Source of the DNA: Methanothermococcus okinawensis
GTDB taxonomy: Archaea > AGJL01 > Methanococci > Methanococcales > Methanococcaceae
Direction: 5' to 3'
DNA length: 8,354 nucleotides
Assembly (NCBI GenBank): GCA_015661585.1
Contig: DQVU01000243.1
Span: 1 to 8,354 of the forward strand
Shown here: in pieces, positions 6,068-8,354 of the stretch
Position numbering within the stretch: the first letter of the stretch is position 1
Layout of the letters: every line of letters begins with the position of its first letter
Program-made: the position numbers and the translations under genes
Notes under the pieces: generated by a model
The model's input: the letters and a program-made list of their open reading frames with translations, nothing else
What the model was told of the DNA's origin: nothing
Database searches by the model: none

Positions 6068-6994
6068 TTATTTCTCCTTAGATTCATTCTTATCTAAATA
6101 TATGAACCTTTCAGTTATAACCTCTAAACATTTCTCCACACTTTCACTTATAGATATATTTTCTATCACTGGGATGTTGTACTCGTAAGCTTTCTTTACG
6201 ATATAGTCGTTTATTTTCCTTATTATCCTAAAGTGTTTTAGATATCTCTCCATAGGCCTCGATGTAATTTTAGCTCTGGCTGCAAACCTTTCCTTATGCA
6301 TCTTCTCGGAACTGAGGGTTAAGATTAATGTTATAATGTTTGGCATCTGGGTGTATTTCTCCTTCATAAATCCTGGGATAATATGAGTCCCCTCGATTAT
6401 AACACTCAACCCCTCTTTTAGACTCCTATCTATCAGACTCTCCACTCCAACTAAAACCAACTCAACATGTCTCTCAAATCCCAAGATATGCATATCCTCG
6501 TTGTTAGTTTCTGAAGGTATTCTTAGAGCCTTCCAGGCTGTATAGGAGGATTCATATAACATAGGTACTAAATCCTTGGATACGCTTCCCCTCATAACCT
6601 CTCTGATGGAATCTGTACCTATAACACTGGGAATTCCCAACCTCGATGCTAACTCAAAGGCTATTGTAGATGTACCAACTCCGCTGGCTCCACCTATGAG
6701 TATTATTATAGGATGTTTCTTCAATATCCTCCTCCATAGTAGATACTTCTCAGCGATACTTTTGTAGTTTTTGGATATTAAATACTCATAGACAATTTTC
6801 CTTATTTCATCCTTGGTGATGATATCTACTCCTTTTTCATTTAACATCTTTTCAATTTCCTTTGCTATATAATAAGCCTCACTTGGTTTCATCCCTGCTG
6901 CAGTTAGAGATCTGGCAAGGATTCCCTTAGAAAAGGGCATGTCGTAATTTTTACCCTTTACAATTATTTTGTTCGTTATCTTTTTGAGATCCAT
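6068..6994 (-). CDS. pgk2: 2-phosphoglycerate kinase (forms 2,3-bisphosphoglycerate)
   Basis: 308 residues, complete. The enzyme phosphorylates 2-phosphoglycerate with ATP to 2,3-diphosphoglycerate, the first step towards cyclic 2,3-diphosphoglycerate, a thermoprotectant and phosphate/energy store in some methanogens. An N-terminal ATP-cone-like domain (about residues 9-75) begins IIVKGKNYDMPFSKGILARS. A kinase domain follows with the P-loop IGGASGVGTST (100-110), a GTDSIREVMRG segment (126-136), VIIEGTHIIPG (198-208) as the likely Walker B region, and an arginine-rich lid (RFAARAKITSRPMERY, 236-251). The P-loop has Thr108 where Lys is normal; I believe this is a family trait (MJ1482 type), from memory only. 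GAGGGGA just upstream of the ATG at 6994 is the ribosome binding site. The gene is single; the next gene is divergent, almost 600 bases away. Confidence 0.92.
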   Translation of the reverse strand: MDLKKITNKIIVKGKNYDMPFSKGILARSLTAAGMKPSEAYYIAKEIEKMLNEKGVDIITKDEIRKIVYEYLISKNYKSIAEKYLLWRRILKKHPIIILIGGASGVGTSTIAFELASRLGIPSVIGTDSIREVMRGSVSKDLVPMLYESSYTAWKALRIPSETNNEDMHILGFERHVELVLVGVESLIDRSLKEGLSVIIEGTHIIPGFMKEKYTQMPNIITLILTLSSEKMHKERFAARAKITSRPMERYLKHFRIIRKINDYIVKKAYEYNIPVIENISISESVEKCLEVITERFIYLDKNESKEK

Positions 6995-7027
6995 AAATTC
7001 CCCTCTTTGCTGGAATTTACTATAAAA

Positions 7028-7040
7028 AATATTATATCAA
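7028..7040 (-). promoter_or_regulatory. TATA box for pgk2
   Basis: The minus strand reads TTGATATAATATT, centred about 40 bases before the pgk2 ATG. It would give a leader of roughly 15 bases that includes the GAGGGGA ribosome binding site. The area is AT-rich, so alternatives exist. Confidence 0.4.
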
Positions 7041-7171
7041 AAATTTAAAATAATTATTTTAATTATATGGTGGAGATTAAGCTTTAGATAGTTAATTCAG
7101 GAGAGTGATAATAAAAGTACTAAATGTATAATATAAAGAGTATAACTATAAAAATTTAAAGTGTTAGAATA

Positions 7172-7262
7172 ACGACTCCAATATCAACTTACCAGCCATT
7201 ATTATGGATATCAATTCCTGACAATGGCGAGTTATACCCTATTCCTCAGTGCTTAAGAACTA
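7172..7262 (+). ncRNA. Candidate small structured RNA
   Basis: An island clearly less AT-rich than its flanks. It can form a perfect GCCATT (7195-7200) / AATGGC (7223-7228) stem, extended without a gap on the 3' side by ACTC (7175-7178) / GAGT (7229-7232), leaving a 16-base bulge on the 5' side. A CTATAAAAAT box at 7146-7155 places a start site at the island's left edge. A minus-strand start from the TATA-like sequence near 7285-7300 is also possible, so orientation is uncertain. It is not a tRNA: there is no TTC-containing T-loop or acceptor stem. Confidence 0.3.
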
Positions 7263-7352
7263 TTTCTGAAAGAAGATAAAAAATAATAATATAAAATATA
7301 ATGTAAAAATAACAATAAAAAGGACAAGGGGGATGACAATATATTTTTATTT

Positions 7353-7377
7353 GGTTTAACAACCCTGAAGATTTTTT
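7353..7377 (+). terminator. Weak hairpin plus U-tract
   Basis: GGTT-TAAC-AACC (7353-7364) followed after seven bases by T6 (7372-7377). It could end a plus-strand transcript from the 7172 island and insulate the downstream promoter. The stem is only four pairs. Confidence 0.22.
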
Positions 7378-7387
7378 ATATTGATTG

Positions 7388-7404
7388 TTTAAAATATTTA
7401 AAAG
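7388..7404 (+). promoter_or_regulatory. TATA-like promoter of the PP-loop gene
   Basis: TTTAAAATATTTAAAAG on the plus strand predicts a start near 7421, just before the structured leader. The leader would then be about 170 bases, long for an archaeon. AT-rich surroundings make the exact box uncertain. Confidence 0.35.
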
Positions 7405-7420
7405 GAATAAATGTGTAAAA

Positions 7421-7500
7421 AAGAGTAAAATTCCCTCATTATCCCTCTTGGGATGTGGTTGGACACCAGAGGAACAGGAAGAATCTTGCCAACATTTCTC
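7421..7500 (+). ncRNA. Candidate structured 5' leader or separate small RNA
   Basis: This patch is clearly richer in G+C than its flanks. It contains a hairpin ATCCC-TCTT-GGGAT (7441-7454). A second element pairs GTTGG (7458-7462) with CCAAC (7489-7493), enclosing CAGGA (7475-7479) / TCTTG (7484-7488), so the two stems stack on the 3' side with a 12-base purine-rich bulge on the 5' side. It lies between a TATA-like box and the gene at 7592, so a cis-regulatory role (riboswitch or attenuator) for that sulfur-type enzyme is possible. It does not match any riboswitch consensus I know, and it could equally be an independent RNA. Confidence 0.33.
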
Positions 7501-7591
7501 CTTAAAGGTATGTTAATGAGAGTGAAAAAATGAAATAATCATCAAACTCTACAATTTCACGTAAACTTATCTAACTGTTGTATGTGATCCT

Positions 7592-8354
7592 ATGGGGAGG
7601 AAAAATTATCTCACTTCAAGGTTTAAAGAGGATACAAAGTTCGCCTCTAAGTATGAAATAGACGTTATCAACAGATTGACAGATTTAAACCTCCAATATG
7701 ATGACTTACTACTTCTGGAAAAACTCCCTGGTATGGATTACAGGAAAAGGGTGTATATAGAGGATGACACTCAAATAGGGATATTGGAGTTTGATCTCGT
7801 GGATTTAGATTGGAAATTTATACCTACACCTTACTATTACCAACTTACAGACTCTAAGAGAATTCATTTAAAGCCTACAAAGAGGAGATTAAAGGGCAAA
7901 TATCTAAAAGAAGAGTATTTAGAGAATCCCAGGGAATACCTAGAGGTTGTTAAAGGAAGTAATAACTTCATAGGAGTGGAGATGGGGAACTTCATAGGTG
8001 TAGGTGTAAAAAGAGAGAAGGGTATTAAACTGAAAGATTTAAAAAGAAAGAAAGAAGACATTTCTATCAAAAAAATAGAGGAATACTTAGAAGGGAATAG
8101 GGATAGGATAAATCACCTTTTGGAGCATTCCAAGAACATTCTTAAAAGATACATAGAGAGATATAAGGAGAGAGGTTATATAATAAATACCTCCTTCAGT
8201 GGTGGAAAGGACAGCAGTGTTTCCACACTCCTTGTAAGGGAAATTATCCCTGATATAGATGTTATATTCATAGATACAGGTTTAGAGTATCCAGATACTT
8301 TAAAGTATGTAAAGAGATTTGCAAAGGAATACGATTTAAACTTACATATAGTAG
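7592..8354 (+). CDS. PAPS-reductase-family PP-loop protein with PUA-like N-terminal region, 5' part only
   Basis: The first 254 codons; the frame runs off the right edge. The PP-loop ATP-pyrophosphatase motif SGGKDSS is at residues 203-209 and the PAPS-reductase-type DTGLEYPDT at 228-236, so the enzyme should adenylate a substrate, as in sulfur transfer or PAPS reduction. The 200 residues before it contain a likely PUA-type RNA-binding module (about 88-150, with RIHLKPTKRR and FIGVEMGNFIGVGVKREKG), then a charged helix. I recall similar proteins in M. jannaschii (MJ0066, MJ0973) annotated only as PAPS reductase family. A PUA domain suggests an RNA substrate, hence possible RNA thiolation; this is inference. 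GTGATCC just before the ATG matches the 3' part of the full ribosome binding consensus, and a stop lies 10 codons upstream in frame. The reaction cannot be assigned without the C-terminal half. Confidence 0.8.
   Translation, partial: MGRKNYLTSRFKEDTKFASKYEIDVINRLTDLNLQYDDLLLLEKLPGMDYRKRVYIEDDTQIGILEFDLVDLDWKFIPTPYYYQLTDSKRIHLKPTKRRLKGKYLKEEYLENPREYLEVVKGSNNFIGVEMGNFIGVGVKREKGIKLKDLKRKKEDISIKKIEEYLEGNRDRINHLLEHSKNILKRYIERYKERGYIINTSFSGGKDSSVSTLLVREIIPDIDVIFIDTGLEYPDTLKYVKRFAKEYDLNLHIV

Larger units (their letters stand above)
6995..7591. other. Divergent spacer between pgk2 and the PP-loop gene
   Basis: About 597 bases without a supportable protein gene. From left to right: the pgk2 promoter (about 7028-7040); AT-rich DNA with an unused GGTGGAG at 7069; a foldable island at 7172-7262; A-rich DNA; a weak GGTT/AACC hairpin with T6 (7353-7377); a TATA-like stretch (7388-7404); and a structured leader (7421-7500) before the gene at 7592. 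Several very short frames are open in the two islands but none has a ribosome binding site with correct spacing and a recognisable product. Confidence 0.6.

Noticed and set aside
6576..6767. Plus-strand frame inside pgk2
   Set aside because: Antisense to the P-loop region of pgk2; the antisense frame 7864-8070 within the PP-loop gene is rejected likewise.
7172..7262. tRNA gene in the G+C island
   Set aside because: No acceptor stem, no TTC T-loop and no cloverleaf spacing can be found.
7321..7370. C/D box guide RNA (GGGATGACA ... CCCTGAAG)
   Set aside because: The C box does not fit RTGATGA and no internal C'/D' pair is present.
7434..7531. Short protein-like frames in the leader (plus strand ending in GMLMRVKK; minus strand beginning MLARFFLFLW)
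   Set aside because: Several frames are open at once on both strands, none is well placed behind a ribosome binding site with a recognisable family; stem-loops explain the patch better. A degraded gene fragment is not fully excluded.
1..8354. CRISPR array, insertion sequence or defence system
   Set aside because: No regularly spaced repeats, terminal inverted repeats with target duplications, transposase or Cas/toxin genes were seen; the coding content is housekeeping.

Overview
The window looks like chromosome from a methanogenic archaeon of the Methanococcales, close to Methanocaldococcus, Methanotorris or Methanothermococcus. The reasons are the very AT-rich spacers, GGTGA-type ribosome binding sites, TATA-box promoters, and a gene set that is mostly archaeal or methanogen-specific: archaeal-type thymidylate synthase, pantoate kinase, GTP cyclohydrolase III, fructose-1,6-bisphosphate aldolase/phosphatase and 2-phosphoglycerate kinase. 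I recall close M. jannaschii counterparts for most of these, but the gene order here is not the M. jannaschii order. No rRNA, tRNA, CRISPR array or transposase gene was found.

Layout. Positions 1-935 (minus): thymidylate synthase followed 5 bases later by the start of pantoate kinase, which runs off the left edge. Positions 936-1301: AT-rich spacer with one doubtful 49-residue membrane ORF. Positions 1302-2912 (minus): GTP cyclohydrolase III followed 12 bases later by a small tRNA-dihydrouridine-synthase-like flavoprotein. Positions 2913-3111: divergent promoter region. Positions 3112-4257 (plus): fructose-1,6-bisphosphate aldolase/phosphatase, tail to tail with moeA (minus, 4261-5472) with only 3 bases between stop codons. 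Positions 5473-6067: spacer with a candidate small RNA. Positions 6068-6994 (minus): 2-phosphoglycerate kinase. Positions 6995-7591: divergent spacer with two relatively GC-rich, foldable islands. Positions 7592-8354 (plus): 5' part of a PAPS-reductase-family PP-loop gene with a PUA-like N-terminal region, running off the right edge.

The genes serve central and cofactor metabolism: gluconeogenesis (fbp), 2,3-bisphosphoglycerate formation (pgk2), CoA (pantoate kinase), dTMP (thyA), flavin/F420 precursors (gch3) and the molybdenum/tungsten cofactor (moeA). The coding part is therefore mostly ordinary housekeeping. The least explained content is in the spacers: three compact islands (about 5847-5933, 7172-7262 and 7421-7500) that are richer in G+C than their surroundings, can form stem-loops, and sit behind TATA-like boxes. 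Local base-composition peaks of this kind are a known signature of structured RNA genes in AT-rich thermophilic methanogens. The third lies in the unusually long leader of the PP-loop gene and could be a regulatory RNA. These RNA calls rest on reading by eye only.
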